From Actinoplanes couchii (GTDB taxonomy: Bacteria; Actinomycetota; Actinomycetes; Mycobacteriales; Micromonosporaceae), in assembly GCF_016862075.1 (NCBI RefSeq), contig NZ_BOMG01000023.1, positions 62,001 through 126,000 of the forward strand: a stretch of 64,000 nt of DNA. The letters are read 5' to 3'. Made by a program: the position numbers and the translations under genes. Each line of letters opens with the position of its first letter. Positions within the stretch are counted from its first letter, which is position 1. Positions 46,421 to 55,773 of the stretch are shown one piece after another. The notes under the pieces are model-generated. The model was not told the DNA's origin. It did not search any database and was given only the letters and a program-made list of their open reading frames with translations.

Positions 46421-47649
46421 CAGCCGAACACCTTCTTCACCTGGTCGAGGCCACGCGCCAGGGCGTCGATCTCGTCCGTGGTCGTGTAGAGGTAGAACGA
46501 GGCCCTGGTCATCGCCGGGACACTGAACCGGGAGCACACCGGCCGCGCGCAGTGGTGCCCCACCCGCACTTCGACGCCGAGCGCGTCCAGGATCTGTCCC
46601 ACATCGTGCGGGTGTACCCCGTCGACGCCGAACGACACCGTGCCACCGCGGCCTTCCACCGTGGCGGGACCGAAGATCCGCACTCCGGGTACGGACTGGA
46701 GAGCGTCCAGCGCGTACCGGGTGATGTCCTGCTCGTGCTGGTGGATCGCCTCCATGCCCAGCCCGGTCAGGTAGTCGACCGCCGCGCCGAGACCGATCGC
46801 CTCGGTGATCGGCGGGGTGCCGGCTTCGAACCGGGCGGGCGGCGCGGCGAACGTGGTGCCGGCCATCGTGACCGTCTCGATCATCGAACCGCCGGCCAGG
46901 AACGGCGGCATCTGCGACAGCAGGTCGAGACGCCCCCAGAGCACCCCGATGCCGGTCGGGCCGAGCATCTTGTGCCCGGTGAACGCGATCAGGTCGGCGC
47001 CCAGCGACTGCACGTCGATGGGCAGGTGCGGAACGGACTGCGAACAGTCCAGCATCAGCAGCGCCCCGACCTCCCGTGTGCGCGCAGCGATCCGCGACAG
47101 GTCGTTGACGGTTCCGAGCACGTTGGACATGTGCACCAGCGAAACGATCTTGGTCCGTTCCGACACAAGATCATTGAGCGAGGACTCGTCCAGCCGGCCG
47201 TCATCGGTGATGCCGAACCAGCGCAGCGTCGCCCCGGTCCGCTCGCACAGCAGCTGCCACGGGACCAGGTTGGAGTGATGCTCCATCTCGGAGATCACCA
47301 CCTCGTCGCCGGGACCCAGACGAAGCAACTGCCCCAGCGAGTACGCGGCCAGGTTGATGCCCTCGGTGGAGTTCTTGGTGAAGACCACCTCGTCCGCGCT
47401 CGCCGCACCGATGAACGTGGCGATCCGGGCGCGCGCGCCCTCGTAGGCCTCGGTCGACTCGGTGCCCAGCGTGTGCACGGAGCGGGACACGTTCCCGTTG
47501 TACCGCTCCTGGTGCGCGCGCATGACGTCGAGCACCTGCACCGGCTTCTGCGAGGTGTTGGCGCTGTCCAGATAGACCAGCGGGTGGCCGTTCACCTCCC
47601 GCTCGAAGATCGGGAAGTCCTTGCGCACCCGCGCGACGTCGAAGGTCAT
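46420..47649 (-). CDS. sufS: cysteine desulfurase SufS
   Basis: 409 residues, fold-type I PLP enzyme. PLP lysine in AFTGHKMLGPTG, N-terminal DFPIFEREVNGHPLVYLD, FTKNSTEGIN, and the active-site cysteine in VRVGHHCARPVC. It takes sulfur from cysteine and passes persulfide to SufU. Twelve bases after sufC in the operon. Confidence 0.95.
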   Translation of the reverse strand: MTFDVARVRKDFPIFEREVNGHPLVYLDSANTSQKPVQVLDVMRAHQERYNGNVSRSVHTLGTESTEAYEGARARIATFIGAASADEVVFTKNSTEGINLAAYSLGQLLRLGPGDEVVISEMEHHSNLVPWQLLCERTGATLRWFGITDDGRLDESSLNDLVSERTKIVSLVHMSNVLGTVNDLSRIAARTREVGALLMLDCSQSVPHLPIDVQSLGADLIAFTGHKMLGPTGIGVLWGRLDLLSQMPPFLAGGSMIETVTMAGTTFAAPPARFEAGTPPITEAIGLGAAVDYLTGLGMEAIHQHEQDITRYALDALQSVPGVRIFGPATVEGRGGTVSFGVDGVHPHDVGQILDALGVEVRVGHHCARPVCSRFSVPAMTRASFYLYTTTDEIDALARGLDQVKKVFG

Positions 47650-47660
47650 GATTTAACCTC

Positions 47661-48419
47661 TCAGGCCTTGGCGAGGAACTTCTCGTAGCCCTCGGCCTCG
47701 AGCCGCTCGGCCAGCTCCGGGCCACCCTCTTCGACGATCTTGCCGCCGACGAAGACGTGCACGAAGTCCGGCTTGATGTAGCGCAGGATCCGGGTGTAGT
47801 GGGTGATCAGCAGGAAGCCGGTCTCACCGGTCTCGCGGACCCGGTTGACACCCTCGGAGACGATCCGGAGCGCGTCGATGTCCAGGCCGGAGTCGGTCTC
47901 GTCGAGGATCGCGACCTTCGGCTTGAGCAGCTCGAGCTGCATGATCTCGTGCCGCTTCTTCTCACCGCCGGAGAAGCCCTCGTTGACGTTGCGCTGCGCG
48001 AACGCCGGGTCCATCTGCAGCTTCTCCATGGCGCCGCGCAGCTCGCCGGCCCAGGTGCGCAGCTTCGGCGCCTCGCCGTCGATCGCGGTCTTGGCGGTAC
48101 GCAGGAAGTTCGCCACCGAGACGCCGGGGACCTCGACCGGGTACTGCATGGCCAGGAAGAGGCCGGCCCGGGCGCGCTCGTCGACGCTCAGCTCGAGCAC
48201 GTCGGCGCCGTCCAAGGTCACCGAGCCGCCGGTGATCTGGTATTTCGGGTGACCGGCGATCGAGTAGGCCAGGGTCGACTTGCCGGAGCCGTTCGGACCC
48301 ATGATGGCGTGGGTCTCGCCGGCCTTCACGGTCAGGTCGACACCGTTCAGGATCGGCTTCAGCTCGCCCTCGGGCAGCTTCACCGACACCTGCAGGTCGC
48401 GGATCTCCAGGGTGCTCAC
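47661..48419 (-). CDS. sufC: Fe-S assembly ATPase SufC
   Basis: 252 residues. ABC ATPase without membrane domain: Walker A GPNGSGKSTL, SufC-specific signature FSGGEKKRHEIMQL, Walker B VAILDETDSGLDIDAL and H-loop LLITHYTRIL. Drives the SufBCD scaffold. Start overlaps the stop of the Rieske gene (GTGA). Confidence 0.95.
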   Translation of the reverse strand: MSTLEIRDLQVSVKLPEGELKPILNGVDLTVKAGETHAIMGPNGSGKSTLAYSIAGHPKYQITGGSVTLDGADVLELSVDERARAGLFLAMQYPVEVPGVSVANFLRTAKTAIDGEAPKLRTWAGELRGAMEKLQMDPAFAQRNVNEGFSGGEKKRHEIMQLELLKPKVAILDETDSGLDIDALRIVSEGVNRVRETGETGFLLITHYTRILRYIKPDFVHVFVGGKIVEEGGPELAERLEAEGYEKFLAKA

Positions 48420-48748
48420 GGCTCTACTCCATTGCTAGGAATCGTCGAAACGTAGATGTCGCCGTCGCGGATCTCGACGGGGTAGACCGCCACCGGGTCG
48501 ATGGCCGGCGGTCCGGAGGGCTCACCGGTACGCAGGTCGAACCGGGAGCCGTGCAGCCAGCACTCCAGCGCACACCCGTCCACCTCGCCCTCGGAGAGAG
48601 CCACCGAGGAGTGGCTGCACTCGTCGCGAACGGCGTAGAACTGATCGTCGTCGGCGTGCACGACCGCGACCTCGACCCCGTCGACCTCCACCTGGAGGGC
48701 GGTGCCCTTGGCCACGTCCGTCGCCGGACCGACGTTCTCGAAGGTCAT
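48416..48748 (-). CDS. Rieske-type [2Fe-2S] ferredoxin
   Basis: 110 residues. Rieske ligands C.H and C..H in DECSHSSVAL and LECWLHGSRFD, of the bacterial ferredoxin kind used by dioxygenases. Within actinobacterial SUF operons this gene sits between sufD and sufC, probably as an electron donor for cluster assembly. Overlaps sufD by one base and sufC by four. Confidence 0.9.
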   Translation of the reverse strand: MTFENVGPATDVAKGTALQVEVDGVEVAVVHADDDQFYAVRDECSHSSVALSEGEVDGCALECWLHGSRFDLRTGEPSGPPAIDPVAVYPVEIRDGDIYVSTIPSNGVEP

Positions 48749-49875
48749 TACTGACCGGCCTCGATCAGCCGTGCCTCGATCACGTCGCCGAGCCGCTCGC
48801 GCAGCGCCTCGTCCGGGATCTTGTTGATCAGCTCGGCGAAGAAGCCGCGGACCACCAGCTTGCGCGCCTCACCCTCGGGGATGCCGCGGGCCATCAGGTA
48901 GAACAGCTGCTCGTCGTCGAACCGGCCGGTCGCGCTCGCGTGCCCGGCGCCGGCGATCTCGCCGGTCTCGATCTCCAGGTTCGGCACCGAGTCGGCGCGT
49001 GCCCCGTCGGTGAGGATCAGGTTCCGGTTGATCTCGTACGTGTCGGTGCCGGTCGCCGCGGCCCGGATCAGCACGTCGCCGACCCAGACGGTGTGCGCCG
49101 ACGAACCCTGCAGCGCGCCCCGGTAGCCCACGTAGCTCCGGCAGTCCGGCGCCACGTGGTCGACCAGCTGGCGGTGCTCGTGGTGCTGGCCGGAGTCGGC
49201 GAAGTAGAGACCCCACAGCTCGGCGTCGCCACCACGGCCCGCATATTCCACGCTGGTGAACTGGCGCACCAGGTCGCCGCCCAGGGTGACCTGCAGGTGC
49301 ACGGCCCGGGCGTCCCGGCCGACCTTGAGCTTGACGTGCTGGGCCTGAACCGCGTCCCGGTCCCACTCGGCCAGCGTCACGAAGGTGAGCTGAGCGCTGT
49401 CGCCGACCACGACCTCGATGTTGTCGGCGAGCGTGACCGTGCCGGTCTGCTCCAGGATGATCGTCGCCTTGGCGAACGAGCCCACCTTGACGAAGGTGCG
49501 CGCGGCCGCGGCGTCGCCGCCTTTGCCGACCAGGCGGATGACCACCGGCTCGGCGACCTCGGCCTCGGCCGCGACCTCGATCACGGTGACCCCGGCGGCC
49601 GAGCCGTAGGCCAGGGCGCTGACCCGGTCGAACGGGGTCAGCACCGGGTCGACGTCGTCGGCCGTCGACACCGTCACGCCGGCCGGGAGGTCACCGAACT
49701 CCACGGACGGGGCGGCGCCGGTCAGCTCGGTGGCCTTGACCAGGGCACCGAGCCGCTTCAGCGGGGTGAAACGCCACTCCTCCTCCAGGCCGTTGAGGGC
49801 CGGGAAGTCGGCGACGTCGAAGGAGCGCAGCACCTGCGACTTGGTGCTCGGCGGGGCGATGGCCTCGGTAGTCAT
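48748..49875 (-). CDS. sufD: Fe-S assembly protein SufD
   Basis: 375 residues. SufBD beta-helix core with LVDHVAPDCRSYVGYRGALQ and the C-terminal helical HASATGRFDDEQLFYLMARG, which contains the conserved His. N-terminal half is variable. Forms the SufBC2D scaffold. ATG start, 42 bases after sufB. Confidence 0.94.
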   Translation of the reverse strand: MTTEAIAPPSTKSQVLRSFDVADFPALNGLEEEWRFTPLKRLGALVKATELTGAAPSVEFGDLPAGVTVSTADDVDPVLTPFDRVSALAYGSAAGVTVIEVAAEAEVAEPVVIRLVGKGGDAAAARTFVKVGSFAKATIILEQTGTVTLADNIEVVVGDSAQLTFVTLAEWDRDAVQAQHVKLKVGRDARAVHLQVTLGGDLVRQFTSVEYAGRGGDAELWGLYFADSGQHHEHRQLVDHVAPDCRSYVGYRGALQGSSAHTVWVGDVLIRAAATGTDTYEINRNLILTDGARADSVPNLEIETGEIAGAGHASATGRFDDEQLFYLMARGIPEGEARKLVVRGFFAELINKIPDEALRERLGDVIEARLIEAGQ

Positions 49876-49917
49876 TTCTTCCTTATGTCCGCTTCTTCCG
49901 AATGTCCGGGGCTGAGG

Positions 49918-51339
49918 TCAGCCCACGGCCCCTTCCATCTGGAGCTCGATGAGGCGGTTCAGCTCCAGGGCGTACTCCATCGGAAGCTCCTTGGCGATCG
50001 GCTCGATGAAGCCGCGAACGATCATCGCCATCGCCTCGTCCTCGGTCATGCCCCGGCTCATCAGGTAGAAGAGCTGGTCCTCGCTGACCTTGGAGACGGT
50101 CGCCTCGTGACCCATGTTGACGTCGTCCTCGCGGATGTCGACGTACGGGTACGTGTCGGACCGGGAGATCGTGTCGACCAGCAGCGCGTCACACTTGACC
50201 GTGCTCTTCGAGCTGGACGAGCCCTCCAGGACCTGGACCAGGCCGCGGTACGACGTACGCCCACCGCCACGGGCGATCGACTTCGACACGATCGTCGACG
50301 AGGTGTGCGGCGCGGCGTGCACCATCTTGGCGCCGGAGTCCTGGTGCTGGCCCTCGCCGGCCATGGCGATCGACAGCACCTCGCCCTTGGCGTGCGGGCC
50401 GGTCATGTAGACGGCCGGGTACTTCATCGTCACCTTGGAGCCGATGTTGCCGTCGACCCACTCCATGGTCGCGCCCTCTTCGCAGGTGGCGCGCTTGGTG
50501 ACCAGGTTGTAGACGTTGTTCGACCAGTTCTGGATGGTCGTGTACCGCACCCGGGCGTTCTTCTTCACGACGATCTCGACGACCGCGGAGTGCAGCGAGT
50601 CGGACGAGTAGATCGGCGCGGTGCAGCCCTCGACGTAGTGCACGTACGAGCCCTCGTCGGCGATGATCAGGGTCCGCTCGAACTGGCCCATGTTCTCCGT
50701 GTTGATCCGGAAGTAGGCCTGCAGCGGGATGTCCACGTGCACGCCCTTCGGCACGTAGATGAACGAGCCACCGGACCACACGCTGGTGTTCAGCGCGGCG
50801 AACTTGTTGTCGCCGACCGGGATGACGGTGCCGAAGTACTCCTTGAAGAGCTCCTCGTGCTCCTTCAGCGCGGTGTCGGTGTCCAGGAACAGGACGCCCT
50901 GCTCCTCCAGGTCCTCACGGATCGCGTGGTAGACGACCTCCGACTCGTACTGCGCGGCGACACCGGCGACGAGACGCTGCTTCTCCGCCTCCGGGATGCC
51001 GAGCTTGTCGTACGTCGCCTTGATGTCCTCCGGCAGGTCCTCCCACGAGGCGGCCTGCTTCTCGGTGGAGCGCACGAAGTACTTGATGTTCTGGAAGTCG
51101 ATGCCGGTCAGGTCGGCGCCCCAGTGCGGCATCGGCTTGCGGTCGAACAGGCGCAGGCCCTTGAGCCGCAGGTCGAGCATCCACTGCGGCTCGCTCTTCA
51201 ACCCGGAGATGTTGCGCACCACGGCCTCGGACAGACCACGCTGTGCGGTCGCGCCCGCGACGTCGGCGTCGGCCCAGCCGTATTCGTACCGACCAAGAGC
51301 GGCGAGGTGCTCTTCCTGAGAGACGATCTGGTCAGTCAT
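49918..51339 (-). CDS. sufB: Fe-S assembly scaffold SufB
   Basis: 473 residues. Features [20 protein letters not shown] with the cluster cysteine, [30 protein letters not shown] and [17 protein letters not shown], all SufB markers that distinguish it from SufD. Builds and holds the nascent cluster. Start overlaps the sufR stop (ATGA). Confidence 0.95.
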   Translation of the reverse strand: MTDQIVSQEEHLAALGRYEYGWADADVAGATAQRGLSEAVVRNISGLKSEPQWMLDLRLKGLRLFDRKPMPHWGADLTGIDFQNIKYFVRSTEKQAASWEDLPEDIKATYDKLGIPEAEKQRLVAGVAAQYESEVVYHAIREDLEEQGVLFLDTDTALKEHEELFKEYFGTVIPVGDNKFAALNTSVWSGGSFIYVPKGVHVDIPLQAYFRINTENMGQFERTLIIADEGSYVHYVEGCTAPIYSSDSLHSAVVEIVVKKNARVRYTTIQNWSNNVYNLVTKRATCEEGATMEWVDGNIGSKVTMKYPAVYMTGPHAKGEVLSIAMAGEGQHQDSGAKMVHAAPHTSSTIVSKSIARGGGRTSYRGLVQVLEGSSSSKSTVKCDALLVDTISRSDTYPYVDIREDDVNMGHEATVSKVSEDQLFYLMSRGMTEDEAMAMIVRGFIEPIAKELPMEYALELNRLIELQMEGAVG

Positions 51340-52064
51340 GTATCTGTCCTAACCGTGATTTCGGTGGTGTGCGGCACGGCGCGGGATGGGATGTGCGTGG
51401 TGCACACCCCGTCGCCGTGCGCGATGGTGGCGAGACGCTGCACGTGGGTGCCGATGAGCCGCGAGATGACTTCGGTCTCGGCGTCGCACAGCTGAGGAAA
51501 CTCGGCAGCCACGTGAGCCACCGGGCAGTGCTGCTGACAGAGTTGCCCGCCGGAGGCGATCGCCGAGGCGTTGGCAGCGTAGCCCTCGGCGGTCAGCACC
51601 TCGGCGAGAGCCTCGGCGCGCGCGATCGGGTCGGCCCCGGCCTCCTGCAGCGCCGCCTCGCAGCGCTCCTCGAGGGCCTTGACCTGGGCGGCGGCGAAGG
51701 CGGAGACGGCCTCGGGACCGTGGTGCTGCGCGATCCAGCGCAGCGCGGCGGTGGCGATGCCGTCGTAGTGGTGCGGATTGAGGTCCTCACGGGCGGCGGC
51801 GGTCAGCACGAACGCCTTGGCCGGGCGGCCGCGGCCGCGAGGCTTGTTCTGCCGGAGCGCGCGGGTCTCGACGAGACGCTCGGCGAGCATCGCGTCCAGG
51901 TGCTTGCGGATCGCGGCGGGGCTCAGGCCGAGAGCGGCCCCGAGCTCGGCGGCGGTGGTGGCGCCATGTTTCAGCAACAGCTGCACGACCCGGTCGCGGG
52001 TGCGCCCGTCGGTCGCGCCGGCCGGAGCCGGTGCGCCGATCTGGATCAGCACCTCGTTTTTCAC
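51336..52064 (-). CDS. sufR: SUF operon repressor SufR
   Basis: 242 residues. Winged helix near the N-terminus ([20 protein letters not shown]), then an Fe-S sensing region with cysteines in [20 protein letters not shown] and LCDAE; three Cys plus a further ligand hold a cluster in the studied homologs. With its cluster it represses the operon. GTG start without a ribosome site: the promoter -10 lies seven bases upstream, so the message is probably leaderless. Confidence 0.92.
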   Translation of the reverse strand: MKNEVLIQIGAPAPAGATDGRTRDRVVQLLLKHGATTAAELGAALGLSPAAIRKHLDAMLAERLVETRALRQNKPRGRGRPAKAFVLTAAAREDLNPHHYDGIATAALRWIAQHHGPEAVSAFAAAQVKALEERCEAALQEAGADPIARAEALAEVLTAEGYAANASAIASGGQLCQQHCPVAHVAAEFPQLCDAETEVISRLIGTHVQRLATIAHGDGVCTTHIPSRAVPHTTEITVRTDT

Positions 52065-52100
52065 TACGCCAACGTTACGTATTTACTCTGAGCCCTGCAA
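52065..52100 (-). promoter_or_regulatory. leaderless promoter and operator of the SUF operon
   Basis: On the minus strand TTGCAG, 17 bases, TAACGT, seven bases, then the GTG of sufR. The interrupted palindrome TACGTAACGTTGGCGTA (52065-52081; outer TACG/CGTA, centre AACGTT) covers the -10 and ends at the start codon, a fitting site for autoregulation by SufR. Confidence 0.6.
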
Positions 52101-52178
52101 ACCGGGGTCCGGTGATCCGTCCCACCGGCGGGGAGAGCTGCGAAAACCACGATCCGGGGCGGGCGTACGATCCGCGGG

Positions 52179-53129
52179 GTGAAGTCCTCCGCTTTACTGG
52201 CCTCCCGTCCTGTTCGGTGGTGCGGCGACAAGCTGCGCGGCCTCGCTCTCGCCTCGCTGATCGCCAACATCGGGATCATCGTCACCGGCGCCGCGGTCCG
52301 CCTGACCGCCTCCGGTCTCGGCTGCCCCACCTGGCCCCGGTGCACCGACGAGTCCTACACGACCACCCCCGAGATGGGCATCAACGGCGCCATCGAATTC
52401 GGCAACCGGCTGCTCACCTTCGTGCTCATCGCGATCGCGGTGCTCTGTTTCCTGGGCGCGCTGGCCCGCCGCCGCCGCTCGCTGATCGTGCTCACCGTCG
52501 CGATCGGGCTCGGCATCCCCGGGCAGGGTGTCATCGGTGGCATCACGGTGCTCACCAACCTCAACCCGTGGGTCGTCGGCCTGCACTTCATCCTGTCCGT
52601 CGGGCTGATCGCCTGGGCCTTCGCGCTGTGGCGCCGGGTCGACCAGGGCGACGGCGAGCCGATCACACTGGTCCCGGCCCCGATCCGGCAGCTCGCGCTG
52701 GTCAACGTCGCGGTCAGCTTCGCGGTCATCGCCGCCGGGGTGGTCGTCACCGGCAGCGGGCCGCACTCCGGCGACCACGGGGCCAAGCGCAACGGGCTCG
52801 ACCCGGACCGGCTCTCCCAGCTGCACGCCGACCTGGTGTTCCTGCTGATCGGGCTGACCGTGGCGCTGTGGTTCGCGCTGCGCGCGGTGGACGCGCCGCC
52901 GGCCGCGGTCAAGGCCGCCGCGACGCTGTTCTGGGTGGAGATGGCGCAGGGCCTGATCGGCTTCGTGCAGTACTTCACGCATCTGCCGGTCGCGCTGGTG
53001 GCCGCGCACATGCTCGGTTCCGGTCTGGTCTGGACCGCCACCCTGGCCGTCCTCTGGTCGCTGCGCACCCGCCCGGTCGTCCCCGCCCCGGCGACTCCGG
53101 CTCCCGAGGAGATCCCGGTCTCCGCCTAG
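52179..53129 (+). CDS. ctaA: heme A synthase (COX15/CtaA)
   Basis: 316 residues, eight predicted helices in two four-helix halves. GAAVRLTASGLGCPTWPRC in the first loop carries the Cys pair of Gram-positive CtaA; histidines are in GLHFILSVGL, SQLHADLVF and VAAHMLGSG. It oxidises heme O to heme A for cytochrome oxidase. GTG start. Divergent from sufR with 114 bases between. Followed by a strong terminator. Confidence 0.94.
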   Translation: MKSSALLASRPVRWCGDKLRGLALASLIANIGIIVTGAAVRLTASGLGCPTWPRCTDESYTTTPEMGINGAIEFGNRLLTFVLIAIAVLCFLGALARRRRSLIVLTVAIGLGIPGQGVIGGITVLTNLNPWVVGLHFILSVGLIAWAFALWRRVDQGDGEPITLVPAPIRQLALVNVAVSFAVIAAGVVVTGSGPHSGDHGAKRNGLDPDRLSQLHADLVFLLIGLTVALWFALRAVDAPPAAVKAAATLFWVEMAQGLIGFVQYFTHLPVALVAAHMLGSGLVWTATLAVLWSLRTRPVVPAPATPAPEEIPVSA

Positions 53130-53134
53130 CAAGC

Positions 53135-53167
53135 AAAAAGGCCGCCCCGGTTCGGGGCGGCCTTTTT
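53135..53167. terminator. bidirectional terminator, ctaA / ATP-grasp
   Basis: AAAAAGGCCGCCCCG - GTT - CGGGGCGGCCTTTTT, a perfect 15-base inverted repeat giving a T-run in both directions. Confidence 0.95.
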
Positions 53168-53173
53168 CGTGGA

Positions 53174-54052
53174 TCAGAGACGGGCGAGGATCGCGTCGGC
53201 GAGACGGTCGGCGGAGCCCGGAGCGGTTCGCAGGAACAGCGAGGGCTCGGTCAGCTCCAGCTCGATCAGTGTCGGAGCGCCGTCCGGTCCCGGAATCATG
53301 TCGACCCGGGCGTACAACAACTGCTTGGTCCCTCCGGGGATCGCGGCGAGAACCCGGACGGCGAGGTCCAGCTCGGCGATCGACGGCTGCCGTGGGGTGA
53401 TCTGCTCGGAGCCGACGTCGACCCGGCCGCCGCCGGGGACGGTGAGCATCGCCGACTTGCGGATGCCGTGGCTGAAGGTGAGTTCACCGGTGGCGTCCGG
53501 GGTGCAGAGCACCGCGGTCTCCCCCTCGGTGTCCACCGCGGACAGGTACGGCTGGATCATCGCGGTCCGCCCGGCGGCGGTGAGCCGCTCCACGTGCGCC
53601 ACGGCCTGCTCGGTGTGCCCGGGCAGCTGATAACGGCCGGTGTCCCGGCTGCCGGCGCTGACGGTCGGCTTGACCACCCATTCGCCGTCGGCCGCCGGGG
53701 TCCAGGTCTCCCCCGGGCCGACGAACTCGGTCGGGATGATCGGGACGCCGGCCTCGGCGAGTTCACCGAGGTACCGCTTGTCGGTGTTCCACACGACGAT
53801 GTCGGCGGGGTTGGCCAGCCGGGGCACCGACCGGGCCCACGTCACGAACTCCTCGCGGCGGCCCGGGTAGTCCCACGGCGAGCGGAGGACGACGAGGTCG
53901 TAGGCGGCCCACTCGGCCACCGGGTCGTCCCACCGGACCGCGTCGGCGACCACCCCGCGCTGCCGCAGGGCGTCCCGCAGAGGGTGGTCGTCGAGCCAGA
54001 GGTCGGGCAGGTCCGCCGAGGTCACCAGGGCGACCCGGGTCTCGGCCGCCAT
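53174..54052 (-). CDS. ATP-grasp family protein
   Basis: 292 residues from ATG 54052, overlapping the preceding stop (TGATG). Early LVTSADLPDLWLDDHPL, VVLRSPWDYPGRREEF, an ATP-binding lysine in WVVKPTVSAGSRDTGRY and the metal site in LYARVDMIPGP...LIELELTEPSLFL. Resembles the ATP-grasp proteins near cycloserine (DcsG) and RimK-like ligases; it should join a carboxylate and an amine using ATP, substrates unknown. The acceptor could be the small partner encoded just upstream. Confidence 0.85.
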   Translation of the reverse strand: MAAETRVALVTSADLPDLWLDDHPLRDALRQRGVVADAVRWDDPVAEWAAYDLVVLRSPWDYPGRREEFVTWARSVPRLANPADIVVWNTDKRYLGELAEAGVPIIPTEFVGPGETWTPAADGEWVVKPTVSAGSRDTGRYQLPGHTEQAVAHVERLTAAGRTAMIQPYLSAVDTEGETAVLCTPDATGELTFSHGIRKSAMLTVPGGGRVDVGSEQITPRQPSIAELDLAVRVLAAIPGGTKQLLYARVDMIPGPDGAPTLIELELTEPSLFLRTAPGSADRLADAILARL

Positions 54053-54345
54053 CAGCGGGCCATGCTCCGGCGCGACATCGACCGCCAGAGGTCGTTGCTG
54101 GGGCGCATCTGCTCCATCAGCTCGCGCTCCCATTCGTTCTCCACCTTGACTCCCGCGTGGTCACAGGCCTCACGGGCGACACCGGTGTCCGGGGCGAACT
54201 GGTCGGACCACTCGCCGTCCTCTCCGACGAGGACGATGCGGGCGCCGCGCTTACCGACGTACTCGATCACCGCCTTGGCACCGCCGTGTCCGGCGGCGAA
54301 GGACTTGATGTCGGAAGTCAGTGTCGTAACGGAACCTTCTGCCAT
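54052..54345 (-). CDS. conserved small hypothetical protein
   Basis: 97 residues from ATG 54345 (MAEGSVTTLTSDIKSFAAGH). Contains GGAKAVIEYVGKRGARIVLVG, VAREACDHAGVKVENEWERE. No family recognised. Overlaps the ATP-grasp gene by one base, so expression is coupled. The longer frame from 54438 adds basic low-complexity text and is rejected. Confidence 0.75.
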   Translation of the reverse strand: MAEGSVTTLTSDIKSFAAGHGGAKAVIEYVGKRGARIVLVGEDGEWSDQFAPDTGVAREACDHAGVKVENEWERELMEQMRPSNDLWRSMSRRSMAR

Positions 54346-54564
54346 GGTCCGCAGCCTAAGCACCCGAAGACGCCGCCGGGGGCATGCCGACCCGCTTTTG
54401 TGACTCCAATTACCAGCAGGTTTCAAACTCCGGCGCATTGTTTTGCGGTGATTTCGCCGCCTTTGTCCCCCGGCCGATTATCCGCCCATCGAGTGACGGA
54501 CAGTAACCGACACTACCGGCAATCCGGGCATCCTGTGCGATCGGCCGGATCAGCGCACGACGGC

Positions 54565-55515
54565 TCAGATCAGCGCGTCGGCCGCGACGGCCATGAAGAG
54601 GATCGTCAGGTACGTGATCGAGAGGTGGAACAGGCGCATCGGTTTGACCGCCGCCCCACCACCGCTCTGGCGCACCAGCCGGATCGACTCCCCGAGGAAC
54701 ACCGCGCCCATCACGACCGCCGTCACGCCGTAGATCGGCCCGAGGCCGAGCGGCCACGCGGCGAGCGAGGACACCACGGTGAGTACGGAGTAGAGGATGA
54801 TCTCGAAGTTGACCCGCTTCATCGAGCGGACCACCGGAAGCATCGGGATGCCGGCGCGCGCGTAATCGTCCCGGTATTTGATCGCGAGCGCATAGAAATG
54901 CGGCATCTGCCAAAAGAAGACAACCGCGAAAAGCGCCCACGACATCGGCGGCAGGGAGTCGGTGACCGCGGCCCAGCCGATCAGCACCGGCGCCGCGCCG
55001 CACACCCCGCCCCAGAACGTGTTCGCCGGGGTACGCCGCTTCAGCCAGAGCGTGTAGATCACGTCGTAGTAGAAGATCGACGCGGCGGTGAGCACAGTGG
55101 CCAACCAGTTGGTGAGAACCGCCATCAGCGCGACCGAGATCACAGCCAGGGTCAGGCCAAAGATCAGCACGGCCCGCGGGGTGATCTGGTTCGCCGGGAT
55201 CGGGCGCCGCTTGGTGCGCCGCATCAACTGGTCGATGTCGCGATCGATGTAGCAGTTCAGCGCACTCGCCGCGCCACCCGCCATCGAGCCCCCGACCAGC
55301 ACCGCGGCGAACGTGACCGGGTCCGGCCAGCCCTGCGCCGCCAGCATCATGGTGGGCACCGTGGTGACCAGCAGCAGTTCCACGATCTGCGGTTTGGTGA
55401 GCGAGAGATAGGCCCGGAACACCGCGGCCCAGCGCTGGAAGCGTGACTCCCGGACAGGCTGCTCAGCCACTCCGGACGTCCGCCGTTGCAGGGGACGCTC
55501 GGTGATCATGCTCAC
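54565..55515 (-). CDS. ctaB: protoheme IX farnesyltransferase (heme O synthase)
   Basis: 316 residues, UbiA superfamily, about nine helices. First Asp-rich motif [19 protein letters not shown] and second motif in the [12 protein letters not shown] region bind farnesyl diphosphate through magnesium. Makes heme O for CtaA. GTG start (GTG-AGC-ATG) with GGAAGG upstream. Divergent from tkt. Confidence 0.95.
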   Translation of the reverse strand: MSMITERPLQRRTSGVAEQPVRESRFQRWAAVFRAYLSLTKPQIVELLLVTTVPTMMLAAQGWPDPVTFAAVLVGGSMAGGAASALNCYIDRDIDQLMRRTKRRPIPANQITPRAVLIFGLTLAVISVALMAVLTNWLATVLTAASIFYYDVIYTLWLKRRTPANTFWGGVCGAAPVLIGWAAVTDSLPPMSWALFAVVFFWQMPHFYALAIKYRDDYARAGIPMLPVVRSMKRVNFEIILYSVLTVVSSLAAWPLGLGPIYGVTAVVMGAVFLGESIRLVRQSGGGAAVKPMRLFHLSITYLTILFMAVAADALI

Positions 55516-55773
55516 GGACAGCCACCTTCCGGCTTCAGCTTTATTACGCGGCCGTTGCCGGGCAGCAACCCGTCGGCTCGCCGGGACAGCCTACGCGCCG
55601 CCGTCTCCGCTGCTCGGGGCACCCGGCGCAGGTGCAGGCGATCACACCCCTTGAACCGGCATGTCCGCTCACAGCGTATGTGCCTAGGGCGTTCGCTGCG
55701 CGGACGTTTAGCCCTACTGGATAGGGTCAAGCCGAAAAGGGTTCCATAATTTTGCCCGAGGAGCACAACCGAC
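55516..55773. other. divergent promoter region ctaB / tkt
   Basis: No gene. CCCTA-CTGGA-TAGGG (near 55712-55726) is a small palindrome about 50 bases before tkt; TAGGGT within it could be a -10. GAGGAG ten bases before the tkt GTG is its ribosome site. No clear promoter for ctaB was picked. Confidence 0.35.
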
